Positions 22,721-34,412 of a stretch of DNA of 64,000 bases are shown here, in pieces. The stretch is from Aegilops tauschii subsp. strangulata (Eukaryota; Streptophyta; Magnoliopsida; Poales; Poaceae). The stretch covers positions 194,278,788 to 194,342,787 of the forward strand of contig NC_053036.3 in assembly GCF_002575655.3 (NCBI RefSeq). The letters run 5' to 3'. The notes below the pieces were generated by a model. It was not told the DNA's origin, did not search any database, and worked only from the letters and a program-made list of their open reading frames with translations. The first letter of the stretch is position 1, and every line of letters starts with the position of its first letter. Both the position numbers and the translations under genes were made by a program.

Positions 22721-23585
22721 ATAATGACTACCGATGAACAACATAGGATGCTTTAGTAACTAGACAACGTTACCTACCGTGCCGAGCACGGTTCAATTCC
22801 CTCGGTCGCCGCTCGCCAAGGTCACCCGTCAACTGCATTGCCTAGTACTACTACTACTACACCAGGATGAGCATAGAATTGAGCCCGTTTGTTCGTGCCT
22901 AGTACTTGAGTTAATATATCAGGCAATGCACTGGTACAGAGGGATTATCCTTTTGCTCTGCATATATAAATTGTCTGAAGTCTAACTAAGCAAAATGTTT
23001 GACCAAATCCTTTCTTAAGAAATACAACAGGACAGATGTATGGCTTGAATTTTTTTTTCATGATGCAGGTTATGATATTGTTTCGAATCCTGGATCTTAA
23101 ATTTCAGAAAATCCAAAAGTGACCATAAATTCTTGAAACTGAGCATGGTCACGTGATATGGCACAAATATTACTTTGTAATTTTTTTCTTCAATTTGAGA
23201 CAAGTTGCTTACGACAAGTTGCACAAATGAAGAGCCAAGGTATTTTGGAACAAAGACCTGTCACGTTAAGGCGAACACTTTCACTATTGAAACCGTGGGC
23301 GTTTACGTGCCGCCACGAGTCCCGCTTCTCATCGGCAGGTGCCGTCCGAGCAAGCGTGTGAGTCGACGGGAGGCGTGCAAGCAGACCGCTGTGCAGGCTC
23401 ACTGGGAGGCGATCCCTTTCACCAGGCTCCGCCGCCCACCTTCGTCCCAACTGCTCCCACTTTTAATGTCGCCAGCGCCGCAGTTTAAAATCAACCCTGC
23501 ACTACTCGGTATCGCTACAATCTTCTCTCTTCCTCTCCGATTCTTCTGTCGTCTACCTCCAACCAGCCTGACCTAAACGTACGCC
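22721..23585. other. Upstream region of the ORF at 23586
   Basis: No gene is visible. A possible TATA-like TTTAAAAT lies at about 23484, roughly 100 bases before the ORF, followed by a pyrimidine-rich leader (CTTCTCTCTTCCTCTCC). The segment has no counterpart in segmental copy B, so the duplication was interrupted or rearranged here. Confidence 0.4.
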
Positions 23586-24261
23586 ATGCCGCATCACGAC
23601 GGTCTGCCCTTAGTATTCCAGTTTCCTGAGGAAGACACCCAGCCGGAGTCTCAAGAACAGAAGGCGCTTTGGGACGAGCTTGAACTGGCCTTGCGGGAAG
23701 ACGCCGCGCCTGTCCCCACTCCCGTTCCGGCTCCCGTCGCCCCGACTGCGCCAGCGCCCATCCCCATGGCATTGATTGGCTGGGAACCGCACATTGTCGC
23801 CGAGCTTGATGCCACGGGGTTCCACGAGGTCCCCGCCGACTTTCACGCGCCTGTGCGCCTGCCAGCGCATGCGCCTGCGCGTGCACTGACGCACATGCCC
23901 GTGCACCTGCCAGCGCATGCCCCTGCACGTGCACTGACGTGCGCGCCCGTGCACACGAATGTCTCCGTCGCGCCGTTGACAGCGCCTGTCCCCGCGGGTG
24001 CCAGTGCCCCCCTCAGCGGCATGAATGGCCGCCGTCGACCGCTTTCTTGCACCAACGCCAGTCGCCTCCTCCCGCCAGTTGACTCGCTCTGAAGTCCAGA
24101 ACATTTTGGCCTTCCTTGAAGCTAGGCCAACGTCCAGGAGTACGCCAACAACGGCGCAAGGCGCCGCCGTCGCCGTCGGTCAGTGGCCCGACGACACACA
24201 GAGCACGGTAGAGGAGCCGCATCCCACCACAAGACGCCCCCGCCGCCGCCGCATAATCTAA
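23586..24261 (+). CDS. Proline/alanine-rich ORF of unknown function, probably frameshifted
   Basis: The first frame (23586-24092, 168 residues) begins MPHHDGLPLVFQFPEEDTQP and has an acidic start. A PVPTPVPAPVAP stretch follows, then two tandem copies of (R/H)LPAHAPARALT. A second frame (24025-24261) overlaps its end and has a better-looking C-terminus with RQLTRSEVQNILAFLEARP and a basic tail RRPRRRRII. Read together they suggest one original frame with a shift near 24030-24060. I recognise no domain. The leader at 23484-23585 and the position beside a segmental duplication suggest a captured host gene or an element-borne ORF of the CACTA. It could also be non-coding; GC bias alone favours long frames here. 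Confidence 0.4.
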
Positions 24262-24679
24262 ATTTGCCATGAAAAACGTTCAGATTGCCATGCTTAAAAT
24301 CCGAACGTTTATCATTTCCGTTTATTTTAGATCGATCGTCGTACAATTTAAAGTCGGAGTCAGACTGAATGAAATCTATGGTTTGATCGATTGAATGTTC
24401 TGCTAGAGCCGTATCAAATTAAATATAAAACGTTATCAAGCCACATGTATTCCTTGTCATCCAACGACCTAGACTGCTTCAATGTCGAGCGCTCAACACG
24501 TTTAGCGTGTAGTTAATTTCATGCAAAAAATAGTGCTAATCACATATTAACACGCAAATAATAGCCTACTTAATGTCCACATGCACTTAATATACTTCCA
24601 AATTAACATGCATTGCACGTACACACTGACTAGTGCTGCTAGCACCTGAAACTGGTGCCGTAACTTGTGAACGCGTCCA
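24262..24679. other. No gene seen
   Basis: AT-rich, stops in all frames. Possibly the 3' untranslated and downstream region of the preceding ORF. Confidence 0.4.
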
Positions 24680-25379
24680 GATATGGTCAACGGCAACATC
24701 GCCCGCGAGTTCTTCGTGTTTGCCCGTGCGTCTAAACGCAGAAGGGGAGGAGAGAGAGAGCACACATGGAACCCACCAGTAAGTGAAGGCGAATAGTACT
24801 AAAAATAATATTACATGTTATCAATTAAATAGCCTGTGGTAATATAAAAACATTATGTGAACAAAGGGAGGAACAACAAACATTGCTGTTCTACGTATGT
24901 TGCCTATTGACGTGCGGCTTGAAGGCCCTGGTCGCATGTTCGATCCTCGTCCTTTATTTTTTTAATTTGTATATGGGTCCAAATTTGTTTCATGACATGT
25001 GGGCCCCTCAGTGTGTAGTTTGTAGCACTTTAATTTGTGGGTCGAAATTTGTTCCATTCCAAGTGGACTATCGGTGTGTAGTTTTGTAGCTTATTTATAA
25101 TAATTAAAGAGAACAACAGAGTTTTTTGCAATAATACCATGGTGCGACGTAGAAGGCGAGAAAGGACGTGCGAGAGAGCGATGACCGAGCTAGAGGGAAA
25201 TCAACTAGGGGAGTTGCAGGGGTTGCAACGGTGTTTCGAGTAGTTGTGGGCCAAATGCTACGAAAATATAATCTAAACCGACCGGAATAAATGCCTACAC
25301 AAATTAATCCAAGGTTGGAGTGCCCCTCGCAATGTAAATAGCTCCGGCTTTGCGAGGGATGGAGAGGTAGCTTCAATGT

Positions 25380-26340
25380 GTGGAAGATACGGCGTGAGAA
25401 AGCGAGGTCAATCGAGAGACATATAGATAGAGAGACAAAGTGAGTGTGGTCCAACATTGATTGAACAAATATATATGCTCTGGAGAGATATTGTCCGATT
25501 GAGCTTTTGGCAAGGGTGAGGGCTATAAGATAGAGCTTGAGAGATGATCCAGTCACAGACGTGTAGATATATTTTGTGCGTGGGAGGAAGCAAGGTCAAT
25601 CGATCACATAGGGTCGTCGTGTGATCGAAAGAGTGAGACGGGTTGGGGAGAGTGACCTAGATAGACAATGTGCGTGAGAGAGTATTCAATGTGAATAAGT
25701 CGAATTGGGCTCAAACATGGTGATATATCGTTTTTGTCCGAGAAAGAGCGAGGTCAATCGAGACATACAAAGAGAGAGAGAGAGAGAGGCAGAGAGAGAG
25801 AGGGAGGGAGAGAGAGAGCGAGCGTGGCCTGCCATGAGGTCGAAAGAGTGGGGGCGGCTTCGATGGACTGACCTAGATAGACAATCTGCGTGAGAGAGTA
25901 TAGAGTGTGTCGATCGAGGCCCGAACAGGCAGATAGATCATTTGTGTGTGAAAGAAAACAAGGTTAAACGAGACCCAGATAAAGAGAGCGAGATTGAGCG
26001 AGTTTTGACCGCCGTGCGGAAGAAAGAGTGAGACAGTCTCGAGGGAGTGACCTAGATAGACAACATGCGTGCGTGTGCACGAGAGGTTGGGGGCTAGATA
26101 GGCAATGCATGTATTTAGCGCGAGAGGGTGAGAGGGAGAGGGAGAGAGAGAGAGAGAGAGAGAGAGCTCGGCATGGGGTGCAATGGTGGGTGTGTGAGGT
26201 AAATACATTTCGTAACAAAGTGGAAAAAGGGGGTTGGGTAGTTGAGAGAGTTAGAGATCGAAACATGGAGAGAAAGAATGGATGTGTGTTGGAAACCGAT
26301 AGCTTCCTAAGGTGGTTAGGAGAGGAAGATTGACCGATGC
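25380..26340. repeat. AG-rich degenerate tandem array
   Basis: The anchor word GACCTAGATAGACAA recurs at about 25653, 25870 and 26049 (spacings near 217 and 179). Each is followed by a variant of GTGCGTGAGAGAGTAT and preceded by GAAAGAGTG. Between anchors lie (GA)n runs, for example 25766-25820 and 26130-26167. The array is strongly purine-rich on the plus strand. Long frames on both strands here (Ser/Leu-rich on the minus strand) are artefacts of the repeat. Confidence 0.75.
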
Positions 26341-26362
26341 AGGAAGTATGTAGTGTATGTGC

Positions 26363-26380
26363 GGGGGGGGGGGGGGGGGG
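26363..26380 (+). repeat. Run of 18 G
   Basis: An uninterrupted G18 run after GTGTATGTGC. It could fold into a G-quadruplex on this strand; length in the assembly may be unreliable. Confidence 0.85.
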
Positions 26381-27100
26381 TAAAAACAACATTTGAATGT
26401 AGATAGTACGAGACTTAATATCGATGTTTCAATTCGGTGTACATTGTAAGATTTGAACTGAGGACCATGCATATGGGTAATTATTTCGAATTCGTGCCAT
26501 ACTAGGTTTCAAAAAGTTGACATTGACTCAATTTGTTGTGCTATTTTGTAGGTCATATGTTTGAATCCATCCAAAAGGTTTCTCACTACCATGGTGTTCA
26601 TCATATACATATGAATTTGTATTAAAAAATTAGCGTGGATACAGTGAAATGCGAAATCCACGTTAGAATTGGAGATCGCTATGTGACACACACTCTAATT
26701 CAAATAACTACTTATGTGACACACACTCTAATCCACGTTAGCGTGGATACCGTGGATACCGTTTCGGTTTCTTTTCAAATAACTCCTCATTAATTAATTT
26801 ATAGTATCTCATTTCGAATGACTAATTATTGCAAGGAAAACACGGGCATGGTAAAACATACAGATTCATTTGCAAATGAAAGAAGATTAGTTTGCATTCT
26901 CAAATGTAGGCGCACCAGGCAGACCAGGGTCGTGTCGTGGTGGTCGCGTGTGTCGGACGGACGCTTAGCACCCAGCCACCCACCCCCTCCCTCCCTCCCC
27001 CCCCCCAAAAAAGGACGATGACAAAATAAGTTCGCGCTTCCATGTTTCGGATTGAAATATCTGGCGGCCCCAATTCCAGCCCTGCAAAATCTCCCTTCTC

Positions 27101-27379
27101 CACCGTCCCCTTCCGCACCCAGATTGCTCAAATCCCTAATTCGCCGCCAACCCAAGCAAAGTTCGAATCGCCCCTTGTCTCGTCTCTTTCCCCACCTCTG
27201 TGCCGGACGACGACGACGAAGACGACAGTCGCGCTTCACCACCGCACCGGAGCTAACTCATCTACGCCCTCGTCCACCGCACCGGGTGGTCCACCGACAA
27301 CGTCGGCTGCCGCAACTGACGTGCCTCACAGACATCGACTTCCACCGCATCAGGTGCGCTTCACCGACGCCGTCTCCCG
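27101..27379 (+). pseudogene. GC-rich 5' exon or leader of a captured/CACTA gene, left half
   Basis: A GC-rich segment with a long frame (27042-27379 and beyond) follows directly after the segmental-duplication copy B. It is Ser/Thr/Pro-rich with no domain. It stops at 27379, where a solo LTR is inserted, and resumes at 31974 with similar composition (GCGCCTCCGCCCCCCGAGGCCG). By position it is probably the first exon or leader of the plus-strand gene whose exons begin at 32475. Whether it was coding is unclear. Confidence 0.4.
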
Positions 27380-30300
27380 TGTAACGCCCCGAGACCGATG
27401 CTCCAGATGCCTTCTATTTATTTTAGTTGTTGCCGTGTGTTTATTATGTTTGTTGCATTATCACAATTGTTTTGCATATTTCATTCCTCTATGTTGATGC
27501 CATGATCACGATGAGTGCCATTGCCATATTTTGCTTCTTGCATCATGTTCATATTTTATTATATTGTTTTGTGCCACCTTTGTTTGTTTGCCATGTTCAT
27601 ATCACTTTGTTATATGCTATATGCTGTGATATTGCATTTGTCATTGTTGTTGCATTTGCATCATGATCATCTTTGTAGTGTGCAAATTTATCATGTGCAT
27701 ATTTGTTGTATGTTTGTCATCTTTTTGAACTCCTTCTCCTCATCTTCCTTGCTGTTCCATCTTGCCCTTCCAGCTAAACCATCATCAAGCGCAACACCCA
27801 ATCACTAGCTTCTTCCTTTCAATTCTCACACATTTATTGCAAGTGGCATTTTCCTGTCCCTGTAAAATGTTCACTTATTTGCTGTAAATCCTACACCATG
27901 TCAACAACCCTTCTGTCAATTTTCATCTCTTTTGGGTTTGATTTGGTTCAAACTTGAATTATTTTTCTATCTATAAAATTTCCAAGCCAATTTATTAAAA
28001 TGGCGCATAATTCAAGCATTCCTGAGATATTCGTATTCCAGCCTACTCCCTCTCCAAAGTCCCTGTGATTTTTCTCTTTGTTTTTCTGCCTCAAGAAATT
28101 CGAAAAACAGAATTTGGAGAAGGAAGAGCAACCCGCAGCAGCCCACCTAGCCCTGCAGATCCTTTTCCACCTGAAACCCACGTACCCCTCTCTCTCACCC
28201 ATCCCATGTGGCCCATCTGGACCCACGCGTCAGTGGCTGGTCTATAGCTCTCACCCACCTTTCTCCTACCTATCCCTTCTCCTTTACACGCACGCCATGG
28301 CCACCGTGGCCGAGCCGCTCGCCCGCGCCCCCTCTATGTAAGCCCCAGCCGAGCGCCCTAGGGTTTCCCTCTCCCCTCTCCTCGCCGTCGTCACCCAGTA
28401 GGTCCTAGCCACACCACCATAGCTGTCGCCCCCTTCCACGGGAGAGCTTCTGAAGCACTCCCATGGCTCCGCCGCAGCCATAGCACTCCTTCGTCGTTGT
28501 CTTCACTCCTGGTCGGCTCGCCGACGGCGTCTTCTTCTACTACAAGCAGTCCAGGAGCCAGATGGGGACAAGGGCGACGCGATCATCTTCTTCCACGATG
28601 TCCTCTGCTTCCTCTACTTCGTCTTCTGCTCGGATCAGGGAAACGCCAAGTTCAGCGAGCCCCCTCGTCGTCTCCCTCGAGCCCTGTGTGAGCAGCCGCG
28701 CTTCCCCGTCTTCTTTCCTCGTTGTTACCATCGCTGTAGTACTTGATCCATGCTGCCCAAGTTCGTCCGCCATGGACGACCTCGAGTTCGTGCTCGTGTT
28801 TATGCAGTTGCTCTGCTCGTGGATCCACACACGCACCCACGTACCGCGCCACCTGCAGCTCGCGCACTTGCACCACACGCCCCTGTAGCATCTACCCGCC
28901 TGTTCTCGCACGCCCACGGCTTGCCCTGCTTCTCACCCCGTGCCACCAAGCTGTTGCCGTCGCTTGCCGAGCCGTGCCGTGCCCGGGTCGAGTGCGAGCT
29001 CGAGCTCGAGCAACCCCACGCGCACACCTCCCGTAGCTGCTCCACATGCACGAGCGCACCCACACTACATTCCCGCAGGCCCGCTGCTGCTCTGCATCAC
29101 GGGTCGTCGCCTCCTAGCTTCTCCCGCACGCCATGCCAGAGGCAAGCATAGGCTCGTCCTCGAGGTCCCGCATCACCTAGCCTTTGCACGCACACGTTCA
29201 GGCACCCCGCACCCTCGCAAGTATCCCGCACCTCCACCGGTGCTCCTCTGCTCCGACGGTCGCCGTCTTGCTCGCCGGCATCATCACCCAGTTCCTCTGT
29301 GATCCACGAAGAAGAAGGCCTGGCCTTTGATTTGGTTCAAGTTCATACACGCCCTTGTTTTGCACCAACAAGTAGCAGTATCGCACTGGTCAGCGCTCTG
29401 CTCCTCTATCCAGGAGGTCGTGTGTTCGAGTCCCTGGCGCGCGCCCCTCGTTTTGCTCTGTTCTTTTATTTCTTTTGCACACACCACAGTCACAAGGGCC
29501 GAATCCTCATCTGGGCCGCTGCGCCGTAATGCTTCGGGCCCGTGCTTACTTTTTCCCAGTCTGTGTATTTTAGCATTTTCCAATGCATTCTTATTTACAG
29601 AAAATGCCCCTGTTTTGTACTTTTAATAACTAAGTATGCATGCATCCAAATTAAACAAACAATGTATGCAAAATGCTTAGAATTTTGTATAGTTTCACTA
29701 TATGCTATTTTCATCCCTGTTTAAAATTTTGAAATTGTTGTTCGCATTAATTTGCATAATTGCCATGCTAAAATGTTTTATTTCATATCTAATTAACCGT
29801 AGCTCCGAATTAAATAAACTTTATATGTAAATGGGGTAAAAAATGCCTAGTTTAACTTGGTGCACTTTATTTTGCTGTTTAACAACATTAAAATTGTGTT
29901 TATGGCAGAACAGTACCAAATCTAAAATATGCATGTGGGGATTTTCCGGAATTGTTGTTTGTTGTTCCGGCCTCATTTAAACTTGCCTAGATAGGTAGTT
30001 TTCTTATGCCTCACCTCTTGCCATGTTAATCAACATTTAATATTGTTGGGTACATAACCGAGAGAACTAAACAATTGATGTGGTGTTTCGTCAATATGCA
30101 ACTCGTTGCATATTGAGCTCCACTTAACTTGTAGTTTTGTTTGTGCACTTTGCCATGCCATGCCTCTTTAAACCGGACATGCATCATACTTGATTGGGCA
30201 TCATGCCATGTTTATGTGATGATTGTTTACTATGTTGCTTGCTTCTTTCCGGTTGCGCTTCTCCTTGATAGTTCCGGTTACGTTGCGATTGTGAGGATCC

Positions 30301-31968
30301 GTTCGACTACGTCCATTTGTCTACTTCATGGACTCGTTCTTCTTCCTTGCGGGATCTCAGGCAAGATGACCATACCCTCGAAATCACTTCTATCTTTGCT
30401 TGCTAGTTGTTCGCTCTATTGCTATGCCGCGCTACCTACCACTTGCTATATCATGCCTCCCCTATTGCCATGTCAAGCCTCTAACCACCTTTCCTAGCAA
30501 AGCGTTGTTTGGCTATGTTACCGCTTTTGCTCAGCCCCTCTTATAGCATTGCTAGTTGCAGGTGAAGATGAAGTTTGTTCCATGTTGGAACATGGATATG
30601 TTGGGATATCACAATATATCTTATTTTAATTAATGCATCTATATACTTGGTAAAGGGTGGAATGCTCGGCCTTATGCCTGGTGTTTTGTTCCACTCTTGC
30701 CGCCCTAGTTTCCGTCATACCGGTGTTATGTTCCTTGATTTTGCGTTCCTTACGTGGTTGGGTGATTTATGGGACCCCCTTGACAGTTCGCTTTGAATAA
30801 AACTCCTCCAGCAAGGCCAAACCTTGGTTTTACATTTGCCTCACCTAGCCTTTTTCCCTTGGGAGTCGCGCTCCCGAGGGTCATCTTATTTTACCCCCCG
30901 GGCCAGTGCTCCTCGGAGTGTTGGTCCAAGCTAGAGCCACTTGCAGCGCCACCTCGGGGAAACTTGAGGGCTGGTTTTAGTTGTACGTAGTGTTCATCCG
31001 GTGTGTCCTGAGAACGAGGTACGTGCGACTCCTATCGGGATTGTCGACACATCGGGCGGCTTTGCTGGTCTTGTTTTACCATTGTCGAAATGTCTTGTAA
31101 ACCGGGATTCCGAGACTGATCGGGTCTTCCCGGGAGAAGGAATATCCTTCGTTGACCGTGAGAGCTTATAATGGGCTAAGTTGGGACACCCCTGCAGGGT
31201 ATAAACTTTCGAGAGCCGTGCTCGCGGTTAAGTGGTAGATGGGAATTTGTTAATATCCGGTTGTAGAGAACTTGACACTTGACTTAACTAAAACGCATCA
31301 ACCGCGGGTGTAGCCGTAATGGTCTCTTTTCGGCGGAGTCAGGGAAGTGAACACGGTTTGGGTTATGTATGAACGTAAGTAGTTTCATGATCACTTCTTG
31401 ATCATTGCTAGCTTCACGACCGTTCCGTTGCTTCTCTTCTTGCTCTTATTTGCGTATGTTAGCCACCATATATTCTTAGTCGCTGCTGCAACCTCATCAC
31501 CTTACCCCTTTCCTACCCATAAGCTTAAATGGTCTTGATCTCGCGGGTGTGAGATTGCTGAGTCCTCGTGACTCACAGATTCTACCAAAACAGTTGCAGG
31601 TGCCGACGATACCAGTGCAGGTGATGCTACCGAACTCAAGTGGGAGTTCGACGAGGACCTTGGTCGTTACTATGTTTCGTTTTCTGATGATCAGTAGTGG
31701 AGCCCAGTTGACGATGGGGGATCCAGTATTTGGGGTTGTCTTCTTTTATTTTGGTTTCGTAGTCGGACCTATGTGTGTACTCTGATTGATGTATGATTTA
31801 TTTATGTATTGTGTGAAGTGACGATTGTAAGCCAACTCTTTATCCCATTCTTGTTCATTACATGGGATTGTGTGAAGATGACCCTTCTTGCGACAAAACC
31901 ACAATGCGGTTATGCCTCTAAGTCGTGCCTCGACACGTGGGAGATATAGCCGCATCGTGGGCGTTACA
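27380..31968 (+). mobile_element. Solo LTR of about 4.6 kb (LARD-type gypsy)
   Basis: The left end TGTAACGCCCC and the right end GGGCGTTACA form the inverted TG...CA termini of a retroelement LTR. TCCCG before and TCCCA after are a 5 bp target duplication with one change. No primer site, internal domain or second LTR is present, so it is a solo LTR formed by LTR-LTR recombination. The 4,589 bp length fits the very long LTRs of LARD elements (Sukkula- or Erika-like); the family name is a guess. ORFs inside, including GC-rich frames at 28130-29300, have no protein sense. Confidence 0.8.
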
Positions 31969-31973
31969 TCCCA
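31969..31973. repeat. Target-site duplication of the 4.6 kb solo LTR
   Basis: TCCCA here versus TCCCG at 27375-27379; four of five positions match. Confidence 0.75.
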
Positions 31974-32474
31974 GCTCACCGGGGCTACTTCACCGAGCAC
32001 ATCGTCGCGCCTCCGCCCCCCGAGGCCGCTGGGGCTTCACCAACGGTCTCGTCCACCGCGTCGTAGCGCTCCGCTGCCACTCAAGATCTGCATCCGTGCG
32101 CAGCCAGCCAACGCCAGCGCATCACCCTCAACGGCTCTGAAGTGACCCGCACTCTAGCTAGGCGAGCATGCCCAAACGCCGGCCCGAACTAGGTATCCAC
32201 ACATTACTCCCTTGTGCACTGTTTCGATGATGTTTGGATATCCTTTCATTGCTCTCTTAGCTTACACGCCTATCCAACTCTGACTTTAACTCTTATTTCT
32301 TCTGGAGATATCATCTGAAACAAGCAAATCCGTTTTTTAGTGAAGCATGACGGTGCTACGGGATCTGGTACACATCCTACACACCCGTATAACCTTGTAA
32401 GTATCTGTCCTCCGGTACAAAAGCAAGGTCGATTCCTCTTATTTGATCAGCCATTCGCCGTGTCAAAAATGCAG
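31974..32474 (+). other. GC-rich exon remainder and intron
   Basis: Continuation of the GC-rich block from 27101-27379 until about 32190, then an AT-richer intron-like stretch. A donor-like CTTGTAAGT lies near 32394. Confidence 0.4.
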
Positions 32475-32587
32475 AGGGGATGCAAGGAGCACAAGGCCTG
32501 CACATCCAAGCAAGTGGTAACATGGACTTGTACATGGAACATCCCAAGCGCAAGCAGAGCTGCAGTGAGCCTGTACAACGAGCTAGC
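32475..32587 (+). pseudogene. Exon copy 1 of the right-hand CACTA gene
   Basis: Bounded by AATGCAG before and GTAAGT after. It encodes, in frame, a segment ending MDLYMEHPKRKQSCSEPVQR and AS, with a basic KRK cluster that could serve as a nuclear localisation signal. A second, homologous exon lies at 34299-34412, 1.8 kb downstream. Confidence 0.55.
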
Positions 32588-32634
32588 GTAAGTTCCTGCA
32601 TTTCATTTAATTCGTACTGGCATTCGTGTATGAT

Positions 32635-34008
32635 TTGTGTGCAGTGGCGGATCCACGAATTCAAGTTACCAGGGGCGAACATTTAACTTAAAAAATACGA
32701 AGGCACTTGCACTCCCGAAATCAACATAACTTGAGAAATGTGAAGTTACATGCACTTTGAAAACCAGCTAATGATCCAAAGTAGTTCAGATTATAAACAC
32801 TAAATGATGCAAGCACCAAAAAACACAAAATGCAACATGGTGTACAAGGACTACAAACATGGTCTATACCTGCTTGAATTATTCGTTCTCTGGCTGAAAA
32901 TATCGAAGTGTAATTGCACCTATAACCAGTGCGCAAACTGCATATCAATATATCTATCCTGCACAAGTATGCCAATAGTTTCAAACAACAGATTAGAAAA
33001 GTATTTATGCTACGTTGTCATGATACGGGGACTTTCTGGTAGATGGCCTCGATGTTTCCTCAAGCCATGAAAATGCCCTATAATTTGCTTATCATCAATG
33101 CCTGCAAATCTCTATGTCTCTCTCAACACAGCAGATCATCATTAGACACTAAATCCTTCAATGGGAGCTTGCAAAATGCTTGCATTAGATGCCTCATTAG
33201 ACACTATATGTTCATCACCAGGAGCATATAAAATGTTTGCATCAAATCCTTCATTAGCAGTCTGTTCATTAGACACTTCAGGCTCAAGAACAACATGAGC
33301 TTGGATGTTTGCACCGGAAACTTGATTAGATTCATCAGATTCAGTCAGTTCAGTATTGATTGGGGGAGTTATAAAATAAGTAGAAATTGGTTTCATTTTC
33401 TCATAGATTCCCTACATACAAGCAGTTTTACAACACCGTCAGGTTTAACTATTGGCCAGAAATTGAAGAGTTGAATTAGATATAATCAGGGATGTGATGT
33501 ACCTGCTCGTTGTGCATGCTACTCTTGCAAGCTGCGACTGTCCGTTTGTGCAAGCTCGATGCCATGCCCGTGCTGCCGCCGCTGCCTCCCACGCAGGCTA
33601 CACCCAGGGTTGGATCTTCATCTTCTTGTCCTTCCGTTCGCTTGAAGCCCGGCGACCGCCCTCCAACGAGGGCGCGAGGAAGTGCTGCGCCGGTCTATCC
33701 AGCGGCGGCTAGGTTAGGAGCAAACCAGACTGGAGGCTGGAGCGGATGAATTGGGATTTTTCCTGCTGTCGATCGATATGGGAGGCGCTCGTTTGGGCCG
33801 CGAGCCTACTATAGGGCCTGCCCTGCACTTATGTTATTGGCCTATCCAAATTGAAACATTTTTCTTCATTTTTTACATTGCCTGCTCATGCGTTGGGATG
33901 AACAAAACTAGCCTGGGTCAACCTGGACGACTCAAACTAGGTGGACACTTTTGAGCCACCCGAGGCGGCCGCCCATACCAGCCCCTATGGTGGCGTCGCC
34001 CCTTTTTG
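32635..34008 (-). mobile_element. Putative DNA-element insertion with 10 bp direct repeats
   Basis: CGTGTATGAT occurs at 32625-32634 and 34009-34018, directly flanking this 1,374 bp segment between the two duplicated exons. Inside, near the left border, is CAGTGGCGGATCC, a word common at hAT ends; near the right border is GGTGGCGTCGCCCC. A minus-strand frame at 33142-33396 begins MKPISTYFITPP and is acidic, similar in style to the N-terminus of plant hAT/MYM-type transposases, but I cannot confirm it. The terminal inverted repeats are poor. A Mutator-like element (9-10 bp duplications) is the alternative. Confidence 0.45.
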
Positions 34009-34298
34009 CGTGTATGATAGGGATAGTGAAAAATATTCCAGTGGCGCTTTTGATTTACCCACAGAATGGTTGAATTGCTTGTTTCTATGAACTGAGTTCG
34101 CCAATAATGTGAAGGATGCCAGTCTTTTCATCCTATTGTAGATTGCTTAGATCTCGATATGCCAAAAGTAATCGCATGAAATATACAGTAAAAGCTAGTG
34201 TGATGTGTGTGGCTACAACTAGTCTGACTACACGTCCTCATATAACATATCAAGGACGCGCCATCTTACCAGATTAACCATCCGACTTACCAATGCAG

Positions 34299-34412
34299 TG
34301 TGGGAAGAAAGAAGTATTGGGACTGCGTATCCAAGCAATTGATTCCATGGACTCCTTCATACAACCTTGTAAGCGAAAAAGAAGTTGCAGTGTGCCTGTA
34401 CAAAGAACTAGC
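34299..34412 (+). pseudogene. Exon copy 2 of the right-hand CACTA gene
   Basis: Bounded by AATGCAG and GTAAGT, 114 bp. It encodes MDSFIQPCKRKRSCSVPVQR then TS, aligned residue for residue with MDLYMEHPKRKQSCSEPVQR then AS of the exon at 32475. It splices in phase onto the exon at 34798. Confidence 0.6.

Larger units (their letters stand above)
24680..27100. repeat. Segmental duplication, copy B
   Basis: Paralogous to 20330-22720 in the same orientation. It lacks the MITE cluster and the Stowaway MITE of copy A, and instead holds an AG-rich tandem array (25380-26340) and an 18-base G run. Confidence 0.7.

Noticed and set aside
25873..26392. Minus-strand Ser/Leu/Pro-rich ORFs
   Set aside because: They are translations of (CT)n repeats, with no homology-like texture.
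28130..29300. GC-rich ORFs that look like a gene start
   Set aside because: They lie wholly inside the 4.6 kb solo LTR, frames overlap on both strands, and no motif is seen.
29370..29440. tRNA-like stretch with TGTTCGAGTCC
   Set aside because: The T-arm stem does not pair (only two of five pairs) and no acceptor stem or anticodon arm forms; at best a remote tRNA-derived B box. Similar B-box-like words at 20610 and 24930 were rejected for the same reason.
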